The notes under the pieces are model-generated. The model saw nothing but the letters and a program-made list of their open reading frames with translations, had not been told where the DNA came from and ran no database searches. A stretch of 64,000 nucleotides of DNA from Thozetella sp. PMI_491 (taxonomy: Eukaryota > Ascomycota > Sordariomycetes > Chaetosphaeriales > Chaetosphaeriaceae), in contig MU270039.1 of NCBI GenBank assembly GCA_021432635.1, forward strand, positions 248,001-312,000, in the 5' to 3' direction. The position numbers were made by a program, and so were the translations under genes. This document shows, piece after piece, positions 34,094 through 46,693 of the stretch (the stretch's first letter is position 1; each line of letters starts with the position of its first letter).

Positions 34094-36576
34094 CTAAAAG
34101 GCGAAAGTCTCGCCACCATGGAGCAGTGCGTCAAGGTGGCCGAAGCCAGACGTAACCTAGGCCACCATTAGTTAGGAGAGATAAACCAGACGGAACATGC
34201 ACGCTCACCATCGAGTCAAAATTACCCCAGCTCGTGATATCAGCTAGGGAGCTGCTAGGGCTGGCGTTCAAATCAGCGATGGGAGACAGGTGATCGAAGT
34301 TTCCATCGCCATGGAGTAAACCGTTCACTTCCTGGCCGATTGGCAGCGGGCCATGTGCCTCGGAGGCCTCTTGAAAAGCCACCCCCTTTGTCCTCTGGGC
34401 GTTCTCGACATGCCGCACAGCCTCGAGCCGGAGTTCTTCTAGAACTAGGCAATATCGTTGTGCGAGCGATTCTTTCTCGGCTAAGGCCGCAACCTGCGAT
34501 TGGCAGTTCGCTGCTGCGTCTAAGTAGGCCTGGAACTTCTCGGGCGGGGATGAGCTTTGCTGGATCACATAGACATAGAGCACTACTACGGCACAGAAAG
34601 CGAAGTAGGACGTGAACTGAACCCGTATTAGCGCTTATAAGAAGGTATTGATTGCAATAGGACTCACCCAAAAGGCCCGGAACATTTGTTGGGTCTGGAC
34701 CAGCTCGTCTACGGCTTGGACAATGTTCATTGCTGCATTGAGACACTCCCGGCTGCTTGACTCGGCTTGGCTGCCGTGAGACAATGCGCGTCCGAGGCTG
34801 TCGCTCTGCTGGAGCCGAGCAAAGTTGCTTAGCAAGAATGGGCGGTGTGTTAGAATTGTGGCATGCCAATATGCCAGGTTCAGCACATTCCGCTGCCGCT
34901 GATACAGAGGGAGAAGAAGGGCAGTGTTGACGCCGTCAACATCTAGGAATCTCGCCATCTCGCCATACCAATTCTGCAGGTCAGCCGAGCACTTCGCAGT
35001 GAGCGCGATTCGCGAGGAGGTGGACAAAGGTCGGATGGGGTATAGGTCTCTCAGGATAACCCCCACTATTCGCGAGAGCTTGACGTGTGCCACTGGAGCG
35101 AACATGATAGTCTGACCTCTCTTCAGAAACGGAGGTGCAACAGGAGGGGAAGTCATTAGGTCAAGGTCATCCACACAGGATGGTAGCTCAGCGTCGATGT
35201 CCGGGTCATGAAACGTCCTCGGCCGTCCTAGGGCTGCGCTGAGGTAGTTGTCTAGGGTATAGGCGCACCAAAAGACGCGCCTTCTGCATTCGATGTCGAT
35301 GTTGTTAAAACCGCCGGCTGGGTCTGCGCGCCTGTTCCTATTCAGGCCGATAGCTAGCGCCAGGTGTGCCATTGTGCCAAACAGGGTCCAGCAGTGATTC
35401 ATACGCGAGAGAGACAGAAGGTAGAAACACTGGCAGAGGCGGGCCTGGACACTGGTGAGACGAACAGTTCCTCGCTCCTTGGATAGCTGATGCTCTGCCA
35501 TGAGAAAATACCGCGCACTTAGAGACGATCTCATGTTAGCAACCAAACTTTCAGGGGGTCAGAGACGACCGCGGACATACCTGTTATCGTCTGCAGGGCC
35601 GGTGGAAGGCATGTACTCCCGAGCCTGAGCAAACACCATGAACAGCAAGGCGGTCCGAGCGGGTGCATCATCCCTACCGCCCATCGTGCCCAGCGTGTTG
35701 AAAAACTCATCAAGCCATGCATTGATGGTGGGACGGTGTAGAAATCGATGTGTCGGTACGGCAAAGTCAAAGTATCGGTCGACAAGCCGCTGCGCCTCAT
35801 CTCGGGGCGGCATCACAAAAAAGGACGGGTCAATCTCGGGCAAAGGGGCGTCTCCAAACGTAAAAATAGACGCGTTTTGGGAAAAGGTCAGGGTCTGGTG
35901 CAGTCGCTTCTGCACCCGTAACAGGAAGGAGACGCCCGAGGCCGGCCCGACATAATGCCCCTGCCGGTCCGTCTGCGAGGGCTCCGGCGAGGTCCTGGAG
36001 GACGGAACAGTCTGTGCCAAGCCCGAGCCAAGCACGCGATTCGGGAGCTCCTGTGGCGGCTGGTGTCCATTACCGGGCACGGCGGGCGGCTGCATCGAAG
36101 AGGCTTGGTCGACCGTTCGAGAGTGGGGATGCTCGAAGATCTCTCCCATCACATCAGAAGCATCAAGGATCTCGGTGTCTTGGTCGATAGTGAATCCCTG
36201 GTCGTCTCCGACTGATGGGTCTCTTGCGCCAGAGTTTGCTGTCACCACAGATGGGATCCGGCCCCGCGAATACGACGCGTTGTATGTGCAGGAGCCCCCT
36301 GCCCGAATGCATATCTCACAAGGCTGCGCTCCGGTGCAGCGTATCTTCTTCCTGGCATCCTCGTAGTTAGCGCCGACCGTCCACAGACGAGCACACAACG
36401 GCCACCGCGGAGCTTGCAAGTCCGCCTGGGCTAAGGAGCATCAGGGCCACCTACCTCTTGCAACGATCGCAGGCCCGAGTGACTCGCAATCGAACCAAAC
36501 CTCTTTTCCGACGCCTCGACCCCAGCTCCGTGCCATCGGACCCGGGTCGGTCATGGCGATCCGGAGTCGCTTCCAT
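34094..36576 (-). CDS. Zn2Cys6 transcription factor with fungal TF domain
   Basis: Five exons, 36576-36455, 36351-35581, 35529-34668, 34616-34209 and 34156-34094, give 741 residues. Splicing of intron 1 completes the zinc cluster ACDRCKRKKIRC plus CEICIRAGGSC, with Cx2Cx6Cx5Cx2Cx6C spacing, at about residues 35-62. The middle-homology region is clear: QARLCQCFYLLSLSRMNHCW, HLALAIGLNR, RRRVFWCAYTLDNYLSAALG and RPRTFHDPDID. The C-terminus ends ALLHGGETFAF. It is a nuclear DNA-binding regulator; the target is unknown, though the sugar-acid dehydratase next to it is an obvious candidate. Exon 3 could equally start at 35517, a 12-base difference in phase. There is no ATG in phase upstream of 36576 within the frame. 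Confidence 0.87.
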
Positions 36577-39500
36577 CCCGGTGGCTACCAACAGCGTCTT
36601 CTCGGTCCCTTCCGGCCGGAGTGGGGAGTAGTCGGATGAAGGAAATGTTGCAGATCCTCTTAAACATGGAAAAGGCACGGAAAAGCCAAGAGGTAGGGGT
36701 TGAGTGCGGGGAACCTTGCCCCGCTGGTGAGGTGGCCAAAGAGGGGGTTGCTTTTCCGGATCTTCCTGTGGGGTCTAAGGTCCCTAGTGCCCGAACGGAT
36801 GGACCAATCTCCTACGGGCAGTGCTGCTGCTGGCAGCGAGAGAGACCCCCAGATCCTCCTTTATCAGCTACAAAGCAAGCTTGCTCCCTATGCAGGTAGC
36901 CGGCGTTCGTTTCACTATACTCGTAACTACGCTAGCCGGCAAGCTTTTAAGCTGGTAAAGAGTAGATAAAAAGAGAGGAAGAAGTGGAGGAAAGCGGGCA
37001 AAACGGAGGATATATCTCTAGATTTAGCGAGATTAGCCTGCAGTAGGCAAGCTTGAACTACTTATATGTAGCTGTAATCAAGCACCATCTAGGTGCGCGT
37101 TGCTTTTAAGACCTACTGGCCCTCGACCAATTGCGCGTCGATTTAGCGGCAAGAAACTCGAACCGGATGAGCCGGGCAGGGCCAGCATTACGAGCAAGCC
37201 GGCCACAACCGTGACCGATCTGTAGATGATAAAGATTTACTGAGTTCTGTATTGGTACACCTTTAGTTTGCTGTGGTCGATCGCAGTCTACGTACCTTCC
37301 CTATAGCCAGGCGGGACGGACCTTGTAAAAGAAATCTAAGCCTATGGTGATGGTGACAAGAGGCATGAGGACAAGGTCGGTACTAAATACGACCTCCTTA
37401 TACTGGGCAGTGGCGAGATCTTTGCCCACAGTTTCCACCTCAGCCTTGTCCAGGACACGCGACACGCCTTCCATCTGACATCGCTGCCAAGGATGGACTC
37501 TGCCACCGGTGTAAGTCCATGGCTACTGGAGTCCATGACTGTTCAATCTGATGACCGGATACTGGACGAAGATAAAAAGAATCAAAGTCGGCATAGTGGG
37601 TAGACCACGAAGTTCACTTCATCCCATATGACCACTGACACTGATGATAGATCTCCTTCTGGTTCTCGTGCGTCAAAGGATGGTTTCCACTCCTGTGAGG
37701 TGTCGGCCGTCGACTGGCTTGCTTGACCGGCGTCCCGAAGGGTGTCTTGTCGACGCTGCGCGTTTGCGTGTATATCAAACCGCCTAGAAGGAGTATGCTC
37801 CGCCTAGCAAGAAGGTCAATTATACTAGCCACTTACCAGGTGCGTCTCTGCACACTCCCATGCCCAGCAGGGCCCAACCCCCGCCAGAATCCTATCCTGA
37901 CTTAAGGGTCGAGGGTTGGAGCCGCTCCAGATGGGGGGGTCCCGCCTCTTGCTATCGATGAAGGCAGAAATATACCCTACTACAAATTTGTTATGGGATA
38001 GCTGAATCCGCAGGATTTCGTAAACTACATTAAGTCCACTGATGGAGGAGGGGCTTTGCGGCGCGGCTTGTGCTAATGGACAATACACGCTTCCACCAAC
38101 CCGGTGATTTTCACAAGCCTATCCCGAGAAACAGTCGGCTTTGGAGCTACTTTCAATAGTGTTCGTTTCCTCCTCGGCGGTATAGCAACCCCGGCTTCCG
38201 ACATTAGGGCGTGTGGAACTCTCACATCACTGGGTCTTATAACGTATACACTTGAATCTGGGACACGGCAGAATCGTTCTGTCGCCTTTCTTGACTCAAC
38301 GATCTAGTACGGTCAGGCCATGTGCTTTTCGTTCGGCTCGAACAGTCTTGGCATGTTTTTCCGCGGGATATGTAGCTCTTTGTCAAATGCGCGCGCTATT
38401 ACCCATTCAGTTCGACAACCTAACCCTTCATAGCCCTATAGATGACCAGTAGTACTCTCAAAGAGTGAGCGGCAGTATCCTGGGAAATAAGGATGTTTTT
38501 TCCACTGGGAGCGTGAGTGGGCCTAATAGTACTTTTGAGATGTAAGAAACTCCCCATTAGTACTCAGGATCAAAAACAGTAAATACTATCTTGTAAAATA
38601 TATCTACGACGGTCATAAAACCACTGCCACGCTGGATATTCCAAGCGACATATATGTGCTGTCGCTCCCGGGCTTTCAATAGTTCGACGCCGCTGCTAAA
38701 GGTACGACTCAACATCGGCATTCATACATGCGCTCTTATAGGAAAAGGGCAGATGTTTTTTGCAGCCAGGCTACCTGCCTTCAAAGGTGGTAACGATTTA
38801 GACACTTCGCTAGTATATCTTTGAGGAAAAGGAAATAGACATAGCTATGGGCGTGGCTAAAGAAGAGGAGTAGATACGGCCACAGATTCTGGGTCTTGGT
38901 CATTTTCAGACATCACATGTCTGGCTTAACCACCGCGACTCAATGCCCGAGGGTTTAGGGTCCTTCGGCGGGTTTGAATGGGCTAATGTCCATGAGAGAC
39001 AGATTATACCGGCTTTTCCCCGTGGAGCAAGTATAGATAAGATAGTTATCGCCAAGAGGATAGTAATCTAGGGTAAGCTAAAAAGTCCAGTGGCGGCTCC
39101 TACGATCCTATTCCTACGAGATATGAACCTTAATTCTGTCTAAACCCAGGTTGAGCTGTGCCGCCCCCTTCCCTGTTTCAATGTCCTCGTCCCTCTAGGC
39201 ATCCTTGTCGAGACCAATTACGCTGGTCGCGCGCCTCACAATAATAGCCTGATCCAGCTACGTCAAATACGAGCCGCCGACTCAGACGAACGAATGCCGC
39301 AAGGCTAGCCCGATGTTACATCAGACCGCTTCTTGCATGTATCGCACCGGACTCTCGAACTGGACGGCGATGCTCCGAGGAGCCTGTATGTCTGCAGTGA
39401 CACAGCTATCTGCACTATCGCGGAGCAGGCAATTGACAACCCTCAGAAAGCTGGGTTGCCTTTAAGCGACATAGTTGCCTGGACAGGATGCTCCCATGCA

Positions 39501-39669
39501 CAACCCTTTGATTTGGTGATACCACTGCCCATGAAGCAGTATTCTTCCTGGCGATCTTATCGCCGAGTCTTCCCAGGAAACGACCATGCCACTACAGCGG
39601 CTGTCTCTAAATCCCCTCCATCAACTCAACCAATAGATATTTTTATCTCTTTGAATGATAGAAAAGGTC
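36577..39669. other. Long intergenic region, one possible gene scrap
   Basis: On the minus strand at about 37310-37740, pieces such as VVIWDEVNFVVYPL and DLVLMPLVTITIGLDFFYK look coding-like but sit in different frames with stops; I do not recognise the family. Around 36940-37060 there is purine-rich sequence. From 38440 to 39120 the DNA is AT-rich. I see no intact gene. Confidence 0.3.
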
Positions 39670-39679
39670 TATATAAAAG
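39670..39679 (+). promoter_or_regulatory. TATA box of the secreted cysteine-rich protein gene
   Basis: TATATAAAAG about 145 bases before ATG 39820, followed by a TC-rich leader. Confidence 0.5.
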
Positions 39680-39819
39680 GCAAGTTTCATCCTCGAAGAG
39701 CCATCTCTTGGTTCACTACCCTACCTGTCTTCACACAAACGTTCGAAGTATTAAGCAGCATCGATACACGGTTCTTGACCCGCACCGTCTTCTTTCAGAA
39801 ACAAGAAATAACTCCTACA

Positions 39820-40836
39820 ATGTACCATAAACTTACTGCTGTGTTCAGCCTGGTCATGTCCGCCTATGCGGTAGCCCCTCCGCAGTTTTCCCAGATCATG
39901 GGGGATCTGCAGCCGAGGATTGACGACCCTTGCGCTACCCCAGGTTATGACGCGGTCACTCGCTTCGACTGCATGCAAAAGCCAGGCCATGTTCTAAATC
40001 CAGATGGCACCTGTGGATCGCTCACGACAGCCGTCCACTGTGAAATGTACTGCGAGGTCCGACGAACCTACTTCCTTGGCATAGAAAACCGCGCTCCCGA
40101 CAAGTACGGCGATTCCCACCCACCGGGAATTACTGTTAGTCTCCAGGAAGGAGAGGAGACCTCAATCACCTACGGATTCGGGATCGGCGTGGATGGGACA
40201 TTCAAGGATGTCGTTGGCGCAGGAGTCACTTTTGAATGTAAGAACCACACTTATTACTCATTGAACCTCCCTTGAAACGTCGGAAAATCTCACCGAATAA
40301 AAAAGACTCTGTCACCCAGAGCAAGAGCAAGACCATTGCAATAGAGGCAGAGCCTAGCGACAAATATTACTCACGCTGGGTGTTCTGGCCTAAGATGCTC
40401 GAGACATGCGGATCAGTCTCGAAGCTAAATTACATTGATATCCCCGTCTGCCGTCGTGGTGGCCAGGGCAGGTCTGTGTGTCCCCCATCAGCGCCGAGGT
40501 GTGGAGGCGACATGAAAACATTTGGAAATGTTTGCTCGAGCAACCCGGAGGTGATGGGTGGCGAGTCACTTGTGATGTGGGCGCTCCGTATGTGGTCCTT
40601 TCCAAGCCTGCACAATCAGGATACTGACTACGATAAATAGGTTATGAAGATGAGCATGGTTTCCCTGTGCCCTTGGATGAGCAGACACCGTCATACCGTG
40701 CGGTGTGCACACAGAATAAGGGTTACGGTGGTGTAAATGTGTGCTCGACGCCGAGCAGTAAGCTTGCGGTAAGTGAATAAAACGAACCTCTCCCGTTGAA
40801 ACCGACATGCGCTGATTTGTAAACCAGGGCAATTGA
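39820..40836 (+). CDS. Secreted cysteine-rich protein of unknown function
   Basis: Exons 39820-40237, 40306-40587 and 40641-40768 are supported by phase. A fourth tiny exon (40828-40836) follows a strong GTAAGT donor and CAG acceptor; without it the protein ends at 40780. The length is about 278 residues. The signal peptide is MYHKLTAVFSLVMSAYAVA. Conserved-looking blocks are DCMQKPGHVLNPDGTCG, HCEMYCEVRR, the junction VTFEYSVTQSK, FWPKMLETCGSVSK and a tail FPVPLDEQTPSYRAVCTQ. I recall similar unnamed secreted proteins in Aspergillus and Penicillium but no function. The cysteine content fits an extracellular, disulfide-bonded protein; an effector-like role would be speculation. Confidence 0.7.
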
Positions 40837-41778
40837 GCCATCTTAGCAGTTTACTAGCATAGATTAGCAGTCGCTTGTTGTTTTATGCAGCAACGTGAGT
40901 TTTATTCAGCCAGGGGAGTGAAATATTAAGAGGACCATATACAAATAAGCTAGACGTTGCATTCCAAGTGAGGAAAGAAGACCCATACCAATCGTAGGGA
41001 GGAAGGATGGCGCATCCTAGCCCTTGTCTCCAATGAAAGCCTCTCTTAGTTCCGATCTGACCCCGATTGGGACGGACCCCGACGAGCTCCTCGCCTCGAC
41101 GCCGCCAACCCCAGACCCATATGAACGCGAGCAACCATCGGAGAGAAATCTATTTGTCCTCGCTTGGGTCTATTGGTCACCGCTTAGGGAGACTTGTACT
41201 ACGCCTGATTCGGGTCGTCAGCAGAGAAGCGGATGGCAACACGCACGTCACGGCGATTCTTGGTTCAGCAAGGGGAAGCCTGGATGACGGCGCGTGCTGC
41301 TCGAGGACTGCATTAAAAGGATAGATCGGGTCAAGAAGGAGCGATTCTGCTTTCTGATGCTGGCATGGCAGCATCGTAGGCTCTGATGGTCCTGCCAAGG
41401 CCACACAGGAACCGGATCGGTTTGGGAAGTGGGTGGCTATTGTTGCCATAACAAGCATGGCCAAATGTAGAGCGGGTCCGTTCCCAGAGCATTCATGGGC
41501 CCAATCTAGCGGCGCGACAAAGGGGCTCCAGCTTTGGAAGGCATCCTAACCTCCGCTTAGGTCCCTGACTCGGTTTTAGACGGCGTGGTGGGGCTCGGTG
41601 CCTGTCGCCCGACCATCTGCGGGGCATTATTCCGCGAGCACGGATCGAGGCAAGATATGCACTGTCTTATAACTCCTCTTCCCGAGGAATAGCATCGGCT
41701 ACTTTCGTTCTTGCTTGACTTCTCAGGATCCATGCCCGGATTAACAATTCATAAGAACGGAACCTTCAGAGCCGTAAA
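40837..41778. other. Promoter region of the beta-xylosidase gene
   Basis: No gene recognised. GCGGGG at 41619-41624 fits the CreA consensus SYGGRG for glucose repression, 155 bases before the xylosidase ATG. I found no full GGCTAA here, only GGCTAC at about 41696. A single hexamer match can be chance. Confidence 0.35.
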
Positions 41779-44503
41779 ATGACTTGGAAAGTTCTTCTAA
41801 TCCTCGCTGCAGTACCGGCGGCGCTGGCTGACTTCCCGGACTGCAAAAAAGGCCCTTTGGCAGGTACCACAGTGTGCGATGTTAACGCTGGTGAGTTTCT
41901 CGATATGGGGGGAATTTAGAAGGCTCGAGTTTATTCGCTATATTTCTCTTTCCGGGAAGCTTACGCAAGGGTAATTGCTGCGTAGATCCGGCTCATCGTG
42001 CTGCGGCATTGGTGAAGCTTTTGACGACGAAGGAAAAGATCCGAAATTCGGGAAACTTCAACCCGGCACTCCCCCGTTTGGGCCTACCATCATACGACTG
42101 GCTGGCAGAAGCACTCCATGGGTTGGCAGTATGCCCAGGCGTCAATTTTTCCGACGAGGGCCAGTTTAGCTACTCGACTTCCTTTCCGATGCCCATCAAC
42201 CTTGGCGCGACGTTCGACGATGTGCTCGTCCATGACGTAGCAACAGTCATCAGCACCGAGGCTCGTGCCTTCAACAATGGTAATAGAACAGGATTGGACT
42301 TCTGGTCGCCAAATATCAACCCATTCAAGGACCCGAGATGGGGCCGCGGACCAGGTAAGCTCTGTAGCAGACCTCCGGTGCTGTCGAAGCGCGAATTGCT
42401 AAATTGCATAACTCTATGCAGAGGTACCTGGAGAGGACACTTACCACATATCTTCATATACGGCTGCTCTCATTGAGGGTCTCCAGGGCAAGCGAACAGA
42501 CAAGTACAAACGGATTGCGGCGACATGCAAGCACTTTGCCGGTAAGCGCATCGCTAGCTACGGCAAACCTTGCTGAGATGAGATGTGTTCTGAGAGCAGT
42601 TCTGATGAGTTACCAGGGTACGACTTGGAAGACTGGCACGGAAACTACCGCTTCCAGTTCGACGCCAAGATCTCGGTCCAGGACCTTGCGGAATACTACA
42701 CGCTGCCGTTCCGGAGCTGTGTTAGGGACTCAAACGTCGCTGGTGTGATGTGTACTTATAGTGAGCTCGCCCCTCTTGCGATGGTGCTGACAGAGCGGCT
42801 GATTCTCAGAAGACGCCGTCAACGGGGTGCCGACCTGCGCCGATCCATATCTCCTACAGACCATATTGCGAGAGCACTGGGGTTGGACGAACGAGGAGCA
42901 GTGGGTCGTTGCCGATTGCGACTCGGTACAGAACATCTACTACCCCCATGAATATTCGAACACGCGCGAGGAGGCGGTTGCTGCTGCCTTGAACGCTGGA
43001 ACCGACATTGACTGCGGCGAGTACTACCCGGACTACTTGGGCGGCGCTCTAGCTCAGCGTCTGATCAATGAATCCACCTTGGACCGCGCCTTGATCCGGC
43101 GCTACTCGACTCTTGTTCGTGTGGGATGGTTCGACCCACCGGAATTGAACCCCTACCGAGCTATCGGCTGGTCCGATGTTGACACACCCTATGCCCGCCA
43201 GCTCGCGCACAAAGCCGCCGTAGAGTCCATTGTTCTCCTTAAGAACGACGGCGTGCTGCCGCTGAGGAAGAAAAAAGTCAAGTCGATCGCCATCCTGGGT
43301 GATTGGGCCAACGCGACGCAGCAGATGCAGGGGGCTTACTTTGGTCCTGCGCCGTATCTCAAGAGCCCGCTTTGGGCAGCTCAACAGCTGGGTCTGGAGG
43401 TCAACTACGGCGTGGGGGCCTACTCCCCAATCAACTGGCTCACGGATCACTGGCTGGAGTCGAAGGCGGCGGCAGAGAAGTCGGACGTCATCGTGTTCAT
43501 CGGCGGTATCGACGAGACGATTGAGTGGGAGGGCAGAGACCGTACCCGGATCAACTGGGCGGGGCACCAGCTCGACATGATTGAGAAACTTGCCGCCCTC
43601 GGCAAGCCAATGATTGTGTATCAGATGGGCGGCGGCCAGATCGACTCAAGCCCTATTGTCAAGAATAAGAACATCGAAGCGCTCCTCTGGGGAGGCTACC
43701 CCGGGCAGGAGGGTGGCCCTGCCCTCATGGACGTGTTGTTCGGCAACGCCGCCCCGGCCGCCCGCCTACCTGTCACACAATATCCATCTAACTATATCAC
43801 ACAGATTCCCATGACTGAGATGAGCCTCCGACCCAGTGCGAATAGCCCAGGACGCACCTACCGTTGGTATGAAGGCAATCCTGTCTTCGAGTTCGGCACG
43901 GGCAAGCATTACACTACATTCACTGCTCACGTGAACTCTCCCCAGGATGGCCAGAGTAAGGAGAAAGCGAAAGAATTCAGTAGTACAGCACCCTGGGAGA
44001 TTAAGGATTTGCTGGATGGATGCGACAAGGATCTGTACAAATTTCCCGACCTCTGCCCGTTCACATCGTTCCATGTCGAAGTAAAGAATACCGGCACCGT
44101 TACCTCTGACTATGTGACACTTGGCTTCGTGGCCGGCGAATTTGGACCGGAACCACGGCCTAAGAAGACTTTGGTCAGCTACCAGCGCCTTCACGACATC
44201 AAGCCGGGAAAGACTGCGACGGCTCAGCTCAACCTGACCCTGGCCTCAATTTCCCGCGTTGACATTCACGGAAACACGGCCATCTACCCCGGCGAATACT
44301 CGCTGCTGGTCGATTTGGAACCACTCACGCAAATTTCATTTTCGATCAAGGGAGAGCCGGTAGTGCTAGATGAGTGGCCACAGATTCCAACTCGCCCGAC
44401 CAAAGAGAAGTCGGGATACTTTGTAAACGATTATTTGGGGGAGAAGGCGTTCGCTGCGATTACTCAAGAGGGTCTCCAGTACAACTTTGGCGAAGTTTTC
44501 TGA
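41779..44503 (+). CDS. xlnD: GH3 exo-1,4-beta-xylosidase, secreted
   Basis: Five exons, 41779-41890, 41986-42354, 42422-42541, 42617-42760 and 42813-44503, give 811 residues, the usual size for fungal XlnD/Bxl1. The enzyme releases xylose from xylo-oligosaccharides. It begins with a signal peptide (MTWKVLLILAAVPAALA). Family marks are GLPSYDWLAEALHG, FPMPINLGATFDD, LDFWSPNINPFKDPRWGRG, then EVPGED and TCKHFAG. The catalytic aspartate lies in VVADCDSVQNIYY (about Asp283). The second domain has SIVLLKNDGVLPL and GGYPGQEGG, and a fibronectin-III-like domain closes the protein. For the last intron the acceptor CAGAAG/AC restores MCTYNAVNGVPTCAD exactly. It faces a sugar transporter that converges from the other strand. 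Confidence 0.93.
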
Positions 44504-44918
44504 TACAGCTGCCATCCCCTGCTGCACTCTTGTTTCTCGAGCTGTTTAAGACTAGGCGGTCGAAAATCCAAAATTCATATACATCTTGCTATACACGCTG
44601 TGCCGTTTCCGAACCCCTGAGACAATATGCACCCAATAAGCGAACCGGGGGTAATTCTCGCTAATCTTAGACCGAACTCTAAAACAAGATCGAACTCTAG
44701 AACAAGATCGAACTCCTATCACAACGATGCAATGAACTAATGTCTGGGCTGGCTATTCGATTTCTCTGAATAAAATGGTGGCTACCTGTAAGCGACAATA
44801 TTTAACAACTAGGTGGCAAGCCTGGCACACAGCGCTCGCCCGTAATGTACATGGAGACTTTGTAAAAGCCACTCCTATATATCTCATCCAAGTAGCCGAT
44901 GTATTTGCATATTTGTAA
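44504..44918. other. Short gap between converging genes
   Basis: Holds the 3' ends of the xylosidase and transporter genes. It includes an 18-bp tandem repeat, listed separately. Nothing else is seen. Confidence 0.35.
44673..44720. repeat. 18-bp tandem repeat
   Basis: CGAACTCTARAACAAGAT occurs twice (44673 and 44691) and a third, partial copy starts at 44709. It is downstream of both genes. Confidence 0.6.
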
Positions 44919-46693
44919 CTAATTTAGCGCCTGTTGCTGCCTAACTAGCTCGCTCTGGCTCTCAGCATCTGTTTTGTAGCCTTTGAACTGGCGGGCCGGA
45001 ACGCGCTTCATGAAAAGCTCATCAAGTTCCTCGAAGGAGCGACCTGCGGTCTCTGGTTGGTAGAACCAAATGTAAAGCATGCATAACACGGAAATACCGC
45101 CAAAAATGAAGGCTGTCTTGGCACCGAGATTCGCCTGGTCCGGGTTGAAGATGTAGGGGAGGACAAAAGACCACATGGTGAAGACGGCGTTCTGCAACGC
45201 GACGCCCAGAGCGATGGACTTGCCACGGAGACGGGTTGTCGCGGTCTCGGCAAGTAGCGTGTACGCGGTCGCGGCAATGGAAGCATTGTACCACAGAGTG
45301 TAGAGAAGCTCAAACGCAATCACGCCCTTCACGGCAGCAGGATTCTCCGTCTGCGTGCCGAGGCCACCAGCAAGCATGAGTAAGATAGTCAACCCCACGA
45401 GAGACCAGAAGGTCAGACTCCGACGCCCCATACGGTCGATGAGGAAAAGGGAGGTACAGCTGCCCGTGAGGCTCAGAATCTGCTGCCCGATGGTAATATG
45501 AAACGACTCTTGGGTCTCATAGCCGGCCAGCTGGACGTAGTAGGTGAAATAGCTGCCAATGAAGCCAATGCCGCAAAGAGCTTGGATGGTGAGAGGGGCT
45601 ACCGTGATGATGGTCCTCCGCAGATTGCTCGCGCGGAAGCACTCGAGGTACGTAACTCCTTCGGTCTCATTGCGGATTTTGGCGAGCGTGAGTCGGATGT
45701 AAGCCATGCGCTTGGGCATCTCTTCCTCGGAGACTCCAAGCTTTCGCAGCGACCTTTGCGCCTGCTCCTCCTTATTCTTGGTCATGAGCCACCAAGGAGA
45801 CTCGGGAAGGAAGAACCAGAAGATCGTCACGATAGCGAGAAAACCGTACTGGGACGCGAAGATTGCTCGGTAAGCCCACTGGTCGTCTTTAGATGAGGTG
45901 AAGTTCATGATGATCGTCGCGAGAAGGGGGCCGATGGAGTACGACACGGCGGAGAGGGACACCATGACTCCGCGAAGAGCGAGAGGAGCGAACTAGACGA
46001 GTCATGTCAGCTCCCGAGCAATTCAAAAAGTAATAGTGGGAAGTCCCTCATACCTCGCCAAGGAGTGTGACGCTAAGGTTGAGATACAAACCTATGGCGA
46101 AACCATTGATGAGCTTCCCCGCAAAGAACATAGCAATCGTGTTGGCGGTGATCTCGAGCGTGATACCGGCGTACCCAATGAGGCAGCCGAACATCAAGAG
46201 CCACTTGCGACCAAAAACGTCGGCCCAGTAGGCGGTTATCAAGCTGCCAATCGCAACACTATTATGGTCTGTCAGCCAAAGCTGGTGTTTATCGACAAGG
46301 CGGAGGACTCTGAAACGAAGGAACTAGTACGTACGATGCATTGGGGCCACCATTGATGGCGCTTTGCCAGTTGCCGTCCAGGACGTAGTCTCCGTTGAAA
46401 GGCTTGCCAAAGTCTTTGCGAAACTGAGGAATGCCTATCACGTTGCCTCCAGCAAGGCCCTCGAAACTAGCGAGGATGACGATCCACGCGGCGTAGAGGC
46501 ACCACACGACCTGCCATGGGTGCTTTTTGGCAGCTTCTAGCTTGGTGAGTTGGTGGTCCTCGAAATTGGCAAGATGACCAAGATGCTCATTGTTGACGAT
46601 GACCGTTTCGATCTTGCCGGTGACTACGGCGTGGTCTTCTGCCTTGATGTCGTTTAGCGCAGGAGTAAACGCATTCTTCTCAGGGTCGGACAT
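44919..46693 (-). CDS. MFS sugar transporter
   Basis: Three exons, 46693-46335, 46258-46054 and 45992-44919, give 545 residues. It belongs to the sugar porter branch of the major facilitator superfamily, close to fungal maltose/alpha-glucoside and hexose permeases, and sits in the plasma membrane. Marks are ADVFGRKW after TM2, GKLINGFAIG, PESPWWLMTKNKEEQA with a following central loop, LIDRMGRRSL and the terminal signature WFYQPETAGRSFEELDELF. About twelve hydrophobic segments are visible. The N-terminus is a soluble tail of about 70 residues. Next to the xylosidase it may import xylose or short oligosaccharides, which is inference. Two CACGTG boxes lie upstream. Confidence 0.9.

Noticed and set aside
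42583-42951. Separate small gene inside the xylosidase
   Set aside because: It is the read-through of exon 4 into an intron; the spliced GH3 protein explains it.
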